A stretch of 25,048 bases of DNA, taken from contig JAGTJM010000146.1 in assembly GCA_020747015.1 (NCBI GenBank), positions 1 to 25,048 on the forward strand. Direction: 5' to 3'. Of the stretch, positions 11,061 to 21,337 are shown piece after piece (the first letter of the stretch is position 1; the number at the start of each line of letters is the position of its first letter). Source of the stretch: Pyrenochaeta sp. MPI-SDFR-AT-0127 (Eukaryota; Ascomycota; Dothideomycetes; Pleosporales; Cucurbitariaceae). A program made the translations under genes and the position numbers. Below the pieces are notes generated by a model, which was not told the DNA's origin, searched no databases, and saw only the letters and a list, made by a program, of their open reading frames with translations.

Positions 11061-13011
11061 CTAATTCCAGTTCCGTTGAGTGAATTGCAATTGGAGTGGA
11101 GGTAGTGTGACTGTAAATGTGTCCAACACCTCTTTATCGAAGGTCCCCCCAGTTTCGCCAGGCGCAAAGGAGACGTTGAAATTTTGAGCAATTACCGAAA
11201 GAGAGATACGCATACTCAGTTGGGCAAGATTTTTTCCCGGGCAACTGTATGCACCTACAGCAGATTCAGCTTCTAGCTGTTAGTCTAAGAGATGGACTGG
11301 GACTTACCAAGTGAGAAAGGCAAATAAGGCGCCTTTTCGGTTCCCATCTCCTCTTGTTTCTCGCCAAAGCGCTCGGGGATAAAGTCTTCAGCTTGCTGCC
11401 ACCACCGAGGATCCTTATGGATGATATGAATGGGTACTATTACATTTGTATTTCCAGGAATGTACACTTCATCTACTTGCATACCATTGGCCGGCGTCTC
11501 TCGGGGCCCGCCATTCAGCAACGCAGGCCTTAACCGAAGGGTTTCACTAATGAAGTCATCGATGTAGCCAATGGACTTGACTTTCTCATAGTTCCACTCT
11601 TTGAAGCCACCAGGCATTGCGTGGTCAACAAGCTGCTGGAGCTTCTTCTGCTTCTCCGGATATTTGGCGAGGTGAAATAGGGCACCCGCCAGCGTAGTAG
11701 CAGTCGTTTCGCTGAAATATGTCAATACATTCGCATCGAGTACCTCGGAGTGTCGCTTACCTTCCAGCAATGATCAATACACGCGAATCATCTTCTAAGG
11801 CTGCCGGACTCGGCGCAGCTGAAATGTCTTTCTCTTTAACAGCCTTAAGTAACCATGAGACAATATCTTGCGGGTACTTCTCGGCATCCCAAGCCTAAAT
11901 TATGTTAGCCAACCCCTCTTTTATGGATTCCACAGGCGCAGAATGAGCGCAAACCTCATTTTTCTCTCTGATCTGTTCGGCACAGAAGGAAAAGAATTCC
12001 GAATACCCAGCAGCTGCTCCCGGAATTGAGCTCAGAATGTTGAGCAACCAAGGCACAGTACTCATTATTCCAAGCATGGTCATATGCGAGTGGACCGCTT
12101 TGATCGCAGGATGCTCGACACCGTTAACAAGGTTGTTAAAGTCTTTCCCAAATCCAACTTCCCCCATGACATCAAAGCTAAAGAGCATTGACCACACTGA
12201 CACATCCATAGGTTTTCCTGCATTCCTTCGCAACTGGTTCATGAAAAGGTCTGCCTTTGCTTTAATTCGAGGTTGGTATGTGCCCAGCGCTAAGCGACAT
12301 TAGCATTCTAGCCTATTCCAATTATTGGCATTCGTACCTTTGATGGACAAACCTCTATCCCAAGCCCTTCGTCGCAAGCGATGATCATTGAAATCGCGTG
12401 TCATGTGAATTGAACACTTTTTCGCATTATTCCCGGTCTGGCCATACCATGTAGACTTCAGACATTCCGAATTGGGTCCGTATATGAGGAGTACAGCTGA
12501 CTTGCGGAGAATGCTTATTTCGCGTGGACCTAGAGCTGTATCAACAGCCGGAGGCTCAAAGCATTCACGGTGACTTACCAGTCCGGACGAAGTCACCGTA
12601 TTTGCGGTGCATCTTGGCAAGCTCCTTATAGTACTGTACGTCTTTGGCAGACAACTTGGCCGCGTAGAATCGAGTAAGCTTCGCGCCCAATGGTCCTGGA
12701 AATTTGCGACAACGGTGGAATACCAAACGGTGGATCCCAACGCTAGTAAGAAGGCCGATATTGAAGCTGCTCGCATATAGTGACACTCTCGCGAATGCCC
12801 CCAGGACGCTATGGTTGCTTGCCTCAATGAGTGCATAGATCATCCCGAAGAAGACGAGGACGGAGTACGCCATGAAATGGAACATAATGAGCTCAAACTC
12901 GATTTTACGAATTGACAAATGGAAAAGGGCCCCAAGCAATGCCGTTGCTCCAGCTGTGTGGGAGATATCGGCTTGAGCAACACCCTTGAAGATATCCACG
13001 ATGAAATCCAT
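11061..13011 (-). CDS. Cytochrome P450 monooxygenase
   Basis: Minus-strand exons 13011-12579, 12529-12338, 12289-11955, 11894-11761, 11711-11308 and 11254-11061 give 563 residues. All five introns (48-60 bp) are GT-AG and keep frame. A heme-thiolate monooxygenase of the endoplasmic reticulum. Residues 18-98 hold several hydrophobic helices, followed by the proline hinge KFPGP (103-107). The I-helix oxygen-binding motif AGSETT is at 363-368 and is split by an intron. The K-helix ETLR is at 421-424 and PERF at 477-480. The heme loop FSLGAYSCPG is at 497-506 with C504 as the iron ligand. The consensus Arg of the loop (FxxGxRxCxG) is Tyr502, a variant known in many fungal P450s. ATG 13011 is the first in-frame ATG, after a pyrimidine-rich leader. 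The long N-terminal membrane region resembles fungal P450s often labelled benzoate 4-monooxygenase- or tryprostatin hydroxylase-like; the substrate cannot be read from sequence. All motifs are intact, so the gene is probably functional. Confidence 0.93.
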
Positions 13012-14598
13012 AATCGATCGAAGAGAGCCTCGAATTCTCAGCAACACTGAGGGAGGAAAAGAAGGGAATTGACGTGTAAGCACTCGATTAATTCAGGGCT
13101 CTGGGAGTGGCGGGGCACCCTTGTACGAGAAGATGTTCTGAGCGGACTCTTAGCGCGTGGCTCTGAGTCGACCACAGCCAATCATCCCTTCTCCCCAGGG
13201 TCACGCCCGCAATGTTGTTCAACAACTCCGCGAGTGGTGTTCATACTGCATGATGTGCGCATTGGGCGCTATCGCTGGCAGCGCTTCTTCCGCATCATGC
13301 TAGTTGATCCAACGCGGGTTCTCTGATGTGTCGACTTTCTTGCACTAGTTGTCTGGATGCGCCCCAATGCCGTGAACTGCGACAATACTGGAATAGCTTA
13401 GTATAGGCTCAAACAATCAAGTGCTGTGAGATTAAATGCACCCAATAATCTAGGCTACCTCGGCTGGTACCTCGCGAAGCGACTTTATCCACAAGACATG
13501 CATTTGGGCCCGCGTTTGGCCTTACATATGGGTCCAAAGCTTGGACGAGGCTTTCCACGGATCGGTAAGGTGTTTCTTGATCATATACTGTACAAAGTAT
13601 TCTGTACAAAGCTTCTGACAATTTGGTGTAATAGGTCAAGCATTCTGGCACGGGTCCACCGTTCCCCGCAAACTCAAAAAAACAGAAGCCTGCAATTTTC
13701 CACACGAGTTTTGTCTTGCTAATCCCTACACCCCGCGCATCCACCTGCAATATAAACAACGCAAATCACGGAACTTTCCCGTAAGCCCCTTCATTGGTGT
13801 TCCCAGGGCGCGGCTTTCCGGGTGAAGATGCTATTGGCTAACCCTGAAGCTTCGACGGCTGTTTCCAATTGCATCTATCAGAAGCCAACGCTCCAACATT
13901 GCTAAGCGGTCTACCGATAACGCTGCGTAGCTATAGCAAGAGAGAAGTAATCAGGTATAAAAGATTGAGTAGTAAGAGTTCGCAAGTCCATCAAGAAATG
14001 ATTCCAGAAACCAAGTTTATCCGATAACGGGCTTTGAATCAACTCAAAGAAATACATTCCATCATAGGACCGGTCAAAAGAGAAAACTAGATGTGGTTAG
14101 GATCACATATCCCCGTGGTACTGTTGCGAACTTGATGGGGTTATTGACTAGCGCAACTGCGTAAATGGCAATATCAGCCGCAGGGTCTTCATGCTAGAGA
14201 ATTCCTCCGTGGGACATCGCTATCGTTGGACGTTACTCGTAACAGATTCCATTGGTCTTGGCATCGACGCCCGCTTATGGTCGTCTGTGTCCTTGAGGAG
14301 CCCCGGGGAAGTTCCGTGTGCATGACTTTGAATCATGTCGCAATAGTGACTGCCCTTAAACAGGCAACGGCGCAATCCCGGCAGTACGGGAACTTTCGTT
14401 GGCACAAACCGCAAGCAATATTGTCGATCTAACTTCTTCATCAGATGCTCTCTATTTCCCAATAGAACAGAGAGCTTCTAAATCACTGATAAGCCGGGAC
14501 TTGGGGAGATTATAGAGCCAGGGAGTTTCTTTTATTCGGCTTCTTCTCCTTGAATACTTTGCCGTGTTAGACTGAGCCTCTTCTACTCCTCGTCCGCC
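13012..14598. other. Divergent intergenic region between P450 and membrane-protein gene
   Basis: This 1.6 kb separates two divergently transcribed genes and should hold both promoters. A frame on each strand at about 13410-13760 is open (116 codons minus, 98 plus), but neither shows a known motif. The 70 bases before the P450 start and the 50 bases before the ATG at 14599 are pyrimidine-rich in the direction of transcription, as in fungal core promoters. Confidence 0.45.
13956..13963 (+). promoter_or_regulatory. Canonical TATA box without an obvious gene
   Basis: TATAAAAG on the plus strand. It lies about 640 bases before the ATG at 14599, too far for that gene unless there is a long leader. 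No open frame of note starts just downstream (an ATG near 13998 opens only nine codons). It may serve an unannotated transcript or be chance. Confidence 0.25.
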
Positions 14599-16093
14599 AT
14601 GGGCATCTCAAATTTGCAGCCATTGGCTTATGCCGTCGCTTACACTACCTTCATTTTCGGCATCACGTCCATCTTCTTGAGATTTTACTGCCGATTATTC
14701 ATTCTGAAGACATGGGGATGGGATGACTGGTTAGCAGTTGCAGTCCTGGTATGTTCGACCTACACTTTACTGGTCTTTATTTGATCACGCTATGCTAAAT
14801 TCGTAATGCGCAGGTGGTTAACGTTGGCCAACAAATTATGCTACACATGTTCCTGCATTATGGATGCGGACTGTGAGTTTGCCTAACTTCGTTAGCTCCC
14901 TAGTCATGACTGATCAAGGGTGCAGGCATGTCACTGTTTTGAGCCCTTTTCAACAGCTACAAATCCTTAAGGTGAACCTTTTTTACACAATCTTGAATAT
15001 TTAAATTATTGTTATCTGACTATGGCGATAAGTTGCTATTCATTGAAGAGATGTTCTACTACACAGTGCACTGGGTCATCAAATCAGCCTTCCTCTTCTT
15101 CTATCTCCGCCTGTCGCCTAGCAGGGGGTTTCGTCTCCTCGTCTACATTGGCATGGCCCTAAATGGAAGTATTTTAATAGTTAACATGTAAGTCACGACC
15201 TCATGACGAGCAGAATGATAAATCTGACCTACGCGTAGATTCCTCGCATGCTTTCAATGCATACCTTTTAGCGAGATCCTTCATCCTGGGACGCATCCCA
15301 ATGCCGTTTGCTTCAATAAGCTCGTTCTTTTAATTGTGCCGTCGATATTGGTAGGATACTTTTCTTATTTTCCATCGCCTCGGCTAACATTTGTGATCAT
15401 CCACCACTCCTTGTCAACATTCTCTCCCCCACTCGTGCTTATTGCAACCTAACTTCCCCCTAGAACATCCTGGCAGATTTCTACATCTTGATATTGCCCA
15501 TCCCCACAGTATGGAGCCTCCAAATGTCTGTACGGCGTAAAATTGCCGTTCTTTCTATCATCGGTTTCGGTGCTTGCGCTGTCGTCATCGCCTGCTTCCG
15601 ACTCATCCCGCTCTTTGAATTGAACAGCTCATCAGATTTTTCCTACGTACTCGGGAAAATGGTCATCGTCGCTGCCCTTGAGATCCAATTTGCCGTGATC
15701 GCCGTTAATCTGCCATCTATCAAGGCCCTGTGGTTGCGAATCACAGGTGGAAGCTCGGCCTGTTCCGGACTGGAACATTCAGATCAGAGAGGGTACAGGT
15801 TGTCTTCCATAGGAAAGAGAGTGGGGAGTTCAGGAGCAGCAATTCATAGGAATCGTCACGGGATAAACAGAAACAGTAAGGGATTAAAAGGTGATACCCG
15901 ATCGGACCCCGATGTCCTAAGCACGGAATCGGAAGAAGAGCTCTTCAGACAGTGTGGCACAGAGCTTCATACGCCAAATCAAGGGGTAAGAATAGTCAAC
16001 GACGACATTAAGGTCACAACAGATATCCATGTGATCAACACGGGTAAGGAGGATGACGATGTATCGCTGAAGCATTTCCTTGGAAACCACTAG
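14599..16093 (+). CDS. Fungal rhodopsin-domain integral membrane protein (SAT4/PTH11-like)
   Basis: Six exons, 14599-14748, 14814-14872, 14926-14971, 15033-15187, 15239-15350 and 15464-16093, give 383 residues. Introns are 65, 53, 61, 51 and 113 bp, all GT-AG and frame-keeping. The start has a good context (GCCATGG). Seven hydrophobic segments are expected. Family marks visible: WGWDDW at 39-44 after helix 1, a GLH...SPFQQLQILK loop (69-85), FxYLRLSP (108-114), CFQCIPF...C between helices (141-161), NILADFYILILPIP (175-188), and E247 with NLPSIKALW (256-264) at the end of the last helix. Residues after about 270 form a hydrophilic, Ser/Asp/Glu-rich tail. Role within the family is unknown. It is transcribed away from the P450 gene; a joint function is only a guess. 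Bases after 16250 are RIP-degraded repeat, so this gene sits at the edge of a repeat block. Confidence 0.88.
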
Positions 16094-16510
16094 GTCGATC
16101 CCCTGGAAGCCAGTGGTAGTGTGCTTTGTAGGGTACAATGATGGCACTCAAAGTGCTTGGCCAAAATGATTCAGGACTACCTCCAAGTAGCTCTAGCTTC
16201 CCTTGTGGCAATAAATAGAGAAAAGAGTTTTAGCGTCCTGTCAGATAAAATACTAAAATGCGCTTAGCAGAAATTAATGATTGCGATGATAGATTATGTG
16301 TTAATCATGATTATATTAATTATTAAGTTCTATCTCCTGCTTTCTTCTATAGCTCCTCTGCTTCCAGAGGTTCCGTAGATTAGTAATAGTTATTAGTCCT
16401 ACTATTCATCGCTCTTTCCTATATAGTACTTCTAAGCTTCTCCTTATATCTAATAACTATAGTATTCTCTATAGTTTCTAACGTATTCTATAATTAAATA
16501 TATATATTAT
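16094..16510. other. 3' flank passing into RIP-degraded AT-rich DNA
   Basis: The first 150 bases are ordinary 3' flank of the membrane-protein gene. From about 16250 the sequence becomes very AT-rich with dense TATA, TAG and CTA, and no frame survives. This marks the left border of the repeat block that runs to about 23580. Confidence 0.6.
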
Positions 16511-16736
16511 AATAAATATTATATAGAAATAGAGATATATATATATTCCTATAAGAAGGGAGGTTTAGTTAGGTAATATTAGACCTACCTCTAATACTAT
16601 CCTAATTAGGCCCTATTACTCCTATTTCTCTATATATAAGTATAGCTCTTTAGTAGTAGATAGTAGGATAAGTTTTTCTTATCCTTTTATACTAGACTTA
16701 TAGGAATAGAGGTATTCTTAGTTATCCTGTATAGTA
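16511..16736 (+). repeat. Left arm of a 226 bp inverted repeat
   Basis: This segment is the reverse complement of 20365-20590. I aligned the two by eye without gaps: about 17 mismatches in 226 positions, nearly all C/T or A/G. Homology runs weakly about 7 bases further out (to about 16504) and then stops. The inner edge coincides with the TA insertion site of the Fot1/pogo element. Read as the terminal inverted repeat of an older DNA transposon or as two inverted copies of one repeat. Confidence 0.85.
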
Positions 16737-16738
16737 TA
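16737..16738. repeat. TA target-site duplication, left copy
   Basis: TA directly before the ACGT terminus of the Fot1/pogo element; the partner TA is at 18582-18583. TA duplication is the rule for the Tc1/mariner superfamily. Confidence 0.85.
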
Positions 16739-16804
16739 ACGTGGTTCACAAGCGAGTGGGCCACCCAAGCGAGTGGGCCACTTTTCCCATGCGACGCGAC
16801 AGCG
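16739..16804. repeat. Left terminal inverted repeat of the Fot1/pogo element
   Basis: Pairs with 18516-18581; contains two 15 bp direct subrepeats 17 bases apart. Confidence 0.93.
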
Positions 16805-18463
16805 CAACAACATCGCGATATACCACAACAACGTAAAGTACAGCAAACCTATAACGAAGGTGATATATACCTTACTATCTGTGATATTCAATCTAAGCAA
16901 ATTCGGAGTGAGAGACGCGCTGCAGCAATCTATAGTGTTCCCCAAACGACAGTGCAACGGCGGCGCGCTAGGCAGCGCTCTCGACGCGACTGCGAGGCGA
17001 ACTCAAAGCGCCTGACCAGACTAGAAGAGGAGGCTATTATACAGTAGGTACTTAATCAGAGTTTACACGCTCAACCGCCATCGAAGGACCAGGTACGAGA
17101 TATGGCTGATAGACTACTAAGAGAGCGGGGTGAGAAGCCTGTTGGCAAGAACTAGGTTGACAACTTTATTCGACGTACTCCAGAGCTTAAGAAGCGCTGG
17201 ACCCGTCCGTATGATCGCCAGCGAGCTGCCTGCAAGGACCCGGCGGTTATCAAGCCCTGGTTCAAGCTTGTTGAGGATATGAAAGCAAAGTATAGTATTA
17301 TAGATGAGGATACCTACAACTTCGACGAATCAGGCTTCCTAATAGGCAAGATAACCTCTCAGTTAGTAGTTACAGGTTCAGAGAAGCCTAGTAAAGCGAA
17401 AAAAATACAACCTGGTGACCGCGAATGGATTACCCTAGTACAAGGCGTCGGGGCGACGGGGAAGCGCATCCTACCCTTCCTCATCTTTGCAGGCAAGGTT
17501 TTAATCTCAACCTAGTTCACTAATAAGATCCCACGCGACTAGGTTATCTCAACTAGCCCTACTAGGTGGACGAACAACGATCTGGCGCTTAACTGGCTTA
17601 AACACTTCGATACGCATGCGAGGCCTGTAGGGGCATATAGGCTACTCATTATTGACGGCTATAAGAGCCACTATTCAGTAGAATTCCTAGATCGCTGCAA
17701 GGAGAAGAAGATAATCACTCTCTATATGCCTGCCCACTCATCGCACCTGCTACAACCTCTCGATGTCGCCTACTTCTCGCCGTTAAAGCGCCTATATAGC
17801 GATGGGATATCAGCCTTAGCACGTATCCACATCCACTATATTAGCAAAGAAACCTTCCTACCAGCCTTCAAAGCAGCTTTTAAGAAGACGTTTACAGCAG
17901 AAAATATTCGCGCAGGGTTCTAAGGCGCTAGCTTAGTACCACACAACCTAGAGGCGGTGTTATCTAAGCTTAATATAAGGTTGCGCACGCTAACTCCACC
18001 ACAGCGAGACGATGTCGCGTGGGAGGCAAGGACACCACGCAACGCCAAAGAACTAGAAGCCCAGACTACGCTCATTCGAAAGAGGATGCAAAACCGCCCT
18101 AGGTCCTCAGCAAGCTCTCTTAATAAGCAGGTTAGGCAGTTGAGTAAAGGTGCTCAGCAGATAGCTCATAACATGGTGTTGCTACAGGAGGAACAGGCGC
18201 GCATGCGAAGCGCAATTGAAGAGCTCACAAAGCGCAGAGGCCGTAAAAGGCGATATATATAGATAGAGAAGTCTCTATTAGTTGGTAAGGTATCTGACTT
18301 AATTACTAAAAAAGAAAGTGGCCGTCGTGATAAGGGCGAGACGCCTGCGAAGAGGGTGCGCGCAGAGAGGCGCTGCGGCCGTTGTAGTGAGATTAGACAT
18401 AATTCTCGTACATATAAGGTAGAAATAGAGGATATAGAGGATAGTAACGCATCTAAAGAGTAA
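16790..18463 (+). pseudogene. pogo/Fot1 transposase, six in-frame stops
   Basis: A single frame is readable from about 16790 to the TAA at 18461-18463 (about 557 codons). It is interrupted by TAG at 17045, 17153, 17513, 17540 and 18260 and TAA at 17921, with no length change. Each stop is explained by one C-to-T or G-to-A change from a Trp or Gln codon, the RIP pattern. Order of parts: psq-type helix-turn-helix (about 16850-16960), CENP-B/Tc5-type helix-turn-helix (about 17010-17190, ending in IRRTPELKKRW), DDE_1 catalytic domain with aspartates in NFDESGF (codon 17324), LIIDGYKSH (codon 17654) and LQPLDVAYF (codon 17762), then a charged coiled region and a zinc knuckle RRCGRC...RHN...YK whose last cysteine is now tyrosine. 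No in-frame ATG is seen at the start; the ATG at 16789 is in another frame. The protein cannot be made whole, so the copy is not autonomous. Confidence 0.9.
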
Positions 18464-18515
18464 TATACTATACTATACTCTAGATTACCTTATTGTAGTG
18501 TTGCGTGTTCTACCT

Positions 18516-18581
18516 CGCCGTCGCGTCGCATAGTAAAAGTGGCCCACTCGCTTGGGTGGCCCACTCGCTTGTGAACCACGT
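18516..18581. repeat. Right terminal inverted repeat of the Fot1/pogo element
   Basis: Reverse complement of 16739-16804 with three mismatches; the TA duplication follows at 18582-18583. Confidence 0.93.
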
Positions 18582-18583
18582 TA

Positions 18584-19469
18584 TTTATAATTAAAGTCTA
18601 TTATTCTAAAAGTTAGAATCTTTATAACTAAAGCCTATAGGTTTAGAACTTCCTATACTATTATATAAGGATTAGCTTTAGAAAAGTTATATAGAGTACT
18701 AAAGTAGAAACTTAGAGACTACTAATAACTTAGGAGAATTAGAGCTTAAGCTAATATTTTCCTCTAAATAAGGATTAGCTTAAATAGGAGTATTATCCTT
18801 ATTAAGATTAATATAGTATACTAATATATAGTATAGTTATCTTAGATAACTACGCTAGGTAGGATTAACTAACTAAAGTAAAGCTAATAAGGCTTAGTAT
18901 ATAGAGAGATAGAAGATCTCTAGGAGATCTAAGATTAAATATAATACTCTAGGTAATAAAATCTAAACTTAATAGTCTTATTATCCCTTACCTATTATTA
19001 AAAGAGGGTTTTAGTATCCTTAGTAGAGTAGCTATAATATAAAGTAGCTAGTATTACTAAGGAGCCCTTTCTTAGTAGCTTCTAGATTAGAGTAAGTAGA
19101 GATAGATAAGTTAGGTAGAAGTAGTTCTAAGTATTAAATAGTAGTATTTAATAATAACTTAAGGTTAATTATAATATACTATAGAGGTATATTACTCTTA
19201 TCTATATATTCTAGTAGTTCTATAGTTCCTATAGTATTCTAGGAGATCCTATATAGAATCTTATAATATCTTATAGTACCTTATTCCTATAATATAGGAT
19301 CCCTAGGACTATATAACTTAGTAGGGTATATATTACTATTAGCCTATATTTAGGCCTTACCTAGTATCTATATCCTTTCTACCTTCCTACTTATAAGCGC
19401 TGTAGCCCTTATTATAGGTTTATAATACTATTCCCCTCCTTTCCTATCTTTATATCCTTATAAGCTAAT
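18584..19469. other. RIP-degraded AT-rich DNA, no gene
   Basis: Dense TAG, CTA and TATA with stops in every frame. It lies between the nested pogo-type element and the GC-normal island at 19470, inside the span bounded by the large inverted repeat, and probably belonged to that older element. Confidence 0.6.
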
Positions 19470-19709
19470 TGTCAGGCGAGCTGCCTTGACGGAATCAGCG
19501 CGGGCTGTATTTTGCCCGCGATAGGCTGGGACAGGGCCAGTTCAGGCCATATCCGGCCAGATTGTCGGACCTCGGGCCATTATGGCCCATATGCGGGGTA
19601 AAGGGGTACTTATGCCCCTTCCGAATCCTACCAGAGGGTAGCGATTCGTCTTGACTACAATCTGATCCTATTATCCTCTATTATCTCAAAAGTGCCCCTC
19701 TATAAACAT
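19470..19709. promoter_or_regulatory. GC-normal island inside the RIP block, possible promoter or terminal region
   Basis: About 240 bases of mixed composition, rich in GGCC and GGGCC, stand out sharply from AT-rich DNA on both sides. The island begins TGTCAGG, holds a 7 bp hairpin (CGCGGGC at 19499-19505 with GCCCGCG at 19514-19520) and a near-palindrome GGGCCATTATGGCCC, and ends in TATAAACAT immediately before an ATG at 19710. It may be the promoter or untranslated leader of the decayed ORF that follows, or part of a long terminal repeat; no second copy is seen in the window. Confidence 0.4.
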
Positions 19710-20325
19710 ATGCCTCCAGGATAGGACCTATCGGAGTATAGGCACCGTCCTAACACTAATAATAAGTTCTAAGAGTACTTAATATTATTACGCTACTAGT
19801 AACTATATAAATACTATTAGTTAGCTTACTATAGTTTCCTATAAGTATTATATAAAGAAGAACTTAGAGTATTATATATCTTTATTAAAGAAGGAGTATA
19901 GGAATTATTATTAGAATAGAGTTATAAAGTATAAGCTAGTTAATATACTAGTTCCTAATTTTACTAAGCTAGATAATAAGATTATATAACTTAAGAGTTA
20001 GGAGGTTAAGGCTAATAAGGTAGAAGAGACTATACTTAATACCTTACTAGCTACTTATATAAAAAAGAATCGTTTATAAAAATAAAAGATATTACTATAA
20101 TATTATAGATAGTAGTAGTTATCTAGTTTAATATAGTATATAGAGGATATTAAAGTATTATAGGCTATAAATATAATAAATTAGAAGGTTTTATTATTAG
20201 AGGATAGTCTAATACCTAGTACTTCTATATTAGACTAGAGTACGTTTATATCTAGTATTTTAGAAGGTAATCCTAGTCCTCTAGAGGAGCCTAGGTATAA
20301 TAATATAGGCGCTAAAGGGTTCTAA
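19710..20325 (+). pseudogene. Decayed ORF of the inverted-repeat element
   Basis: It starts with ATG after the GC-normal island and ends at TAA 20323-20325, only 40 bases before the right inverted-repeat arm. Many TAG/TAA stops and at least one change of frame break it, but coherent peptides survive, for example the opening MPPG-stop-DLSEYRHRPNTNN and the closing SILEGNPSPLEEPRYNN segment. I do not recognise the family. The position next to the repeat arm suggests it was the coding region of that element. Confidence 0.45.
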
Positions 20326-20364
20326 AACGGATCTAAGTATAACTAAAAGGTATATAGGAGTGCG

Positions 20365-20590
20365 TACTATAGGGGATAACTAGGAATACCTCTATTTCTA
20401 TAGGTCTAGTATAGAAGGATAAGAAGAACTTATCCTACTATCTACTACTAAAGAGCTATACTTATATATAGAGAAATAGGGGTAATAGGGCCTAATTAGA
20501 ATAGTATTAGAGGTAGGTCTAATATCCTCTAAATAATCCTCCCTTCTTATAGAAATACGTATATATCTCTATTTCTATATAATATTTATT
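20365..20590 (-). repeat. Right arm of the 226 bp inverted repeat
   Basis: Reverse complement of 16511-16736, gap-free, about 92% identical by eye count. Its inner edge at 20365 follows the decayed ORF by 40 bases. Without the nested pogo-type element and its extra TA, the repeat-to-repeat unit would be about 2.25 kb. Confidence 0.85.
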
Positions 20591-21337
20591 ATATTATCCC
20601 CCTCCTTAGAAGAGATAGTCCCTATCTCTTAGAGAGCTAGAGGAAAGAGGAGAGTAATATATAGTATTCTTAGATATCTTTTCTAATAGATTTTAAGTCT
20701 ATTCTAAATTAGATATAAATTAGGGCTAACCTTAATTTTATACTTACCTTAGGTCTAAGTTACCTTTACCTTAAGTTAACTATTTACTTATTAGTATAAT
20801 TAAAATAATCCTACCTACTATAGTTATTTCCTCCTCTTTATATACTACTTCTTATTATAAGAGCCTATACCTAAATCCTATCTAATACTATTTCTTAGCT
20901 AACTATTACTTAGCTATACCTATAATACCTATTTCTATATACCCTAAGGCTCTACCTATAGCCTATAGAGTTATTTATATATATACTATAAGGGCTTTAG
21001 CCTATAGTAAAAATATTAAGTTTAGATTCCTCTTAAAAAGATCTAAGAAGTATATATATTATATATAGGGTAATAAGGTTTACTACCTAGTTCCTCTATA
21101 TATAGGTTAGGAGTATAAGAAGCTAAAGGCTACCTTTAATTATAGGTTTACTACTAAGGAGTAGATAGAGTTTAAAGAGTTAGGGGAGGAGGAGGAGGAG
21201 AAGCTAGAGGATATAATAGCTACTATAGTTTTAGTAGTATTATAGCTTAGGACTATAGTATAGGTAGTAACTATATAGGTTAAAAGCCTAACTACTATTA
21301 TAGGGTGTAAATAGGTGTTTGGGGTTCGGGTTAGAGC
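20591..21337. other. RIP-degraded AT-rich DNA with traces of a reading frame
   Basis: Mostly stop-rich. Around 21120-21250 a plus-strand frame retains a run of four GAG/GAA codons and lysine-rich flanks, suggesting a former protein with an acidic tract. Not assignable. A perfect 8 bp hairpin (AGAGATAG near 20612 with its complement) lies just outside the right repeat arm. Confidence 0.4.

Larger units (their letters stand above)
16739..18581 (+). mobile_element. Complete Fot1/pogo-type DNA transposon, RIP-inactivated
   Basis: An 1843 bp element flanked by TA and bounded by 66 bp terminal inverted repeats (16739-16804 and 18516-18581; first 47 bases identical, three mismatches after). Each terminus carries two direct copies of a 15 bp unit, AAGCGAGTGGGCCAC (left: 16750-16764 and 16767-16781), probable transposase binding sites. 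The inside holds one transposase frame broken only by stops. Size, TA duplication, termini and a single DDD-type transposase fit the fungal Fot/Pot group of the pogo family. It is far less decayed than the DNA on either side, so it inserted later than the main RIP damage. Confidence 0.93.

Noticed and set aside
12300..12836. 178-codon minus-strand frame read as a separate gene
   Set aside because: It is exon 2 of the P450 plus readthrough of its flanking introns; only part of it (12338-12529) is coding.
13409..13759. 116-codon minus frame between P450 and membrane-protein gene
   Set aside because: No domain, an opposite-strand frame is also open, and no convincing start context; left as intergenic.
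16741..18580. CRISPR-like repeated units in the pogo termini
   Set aside because: The repeats are terminal inverted repeats with paired subrepeats of a eukaryotic transposon, not an array with spacers.
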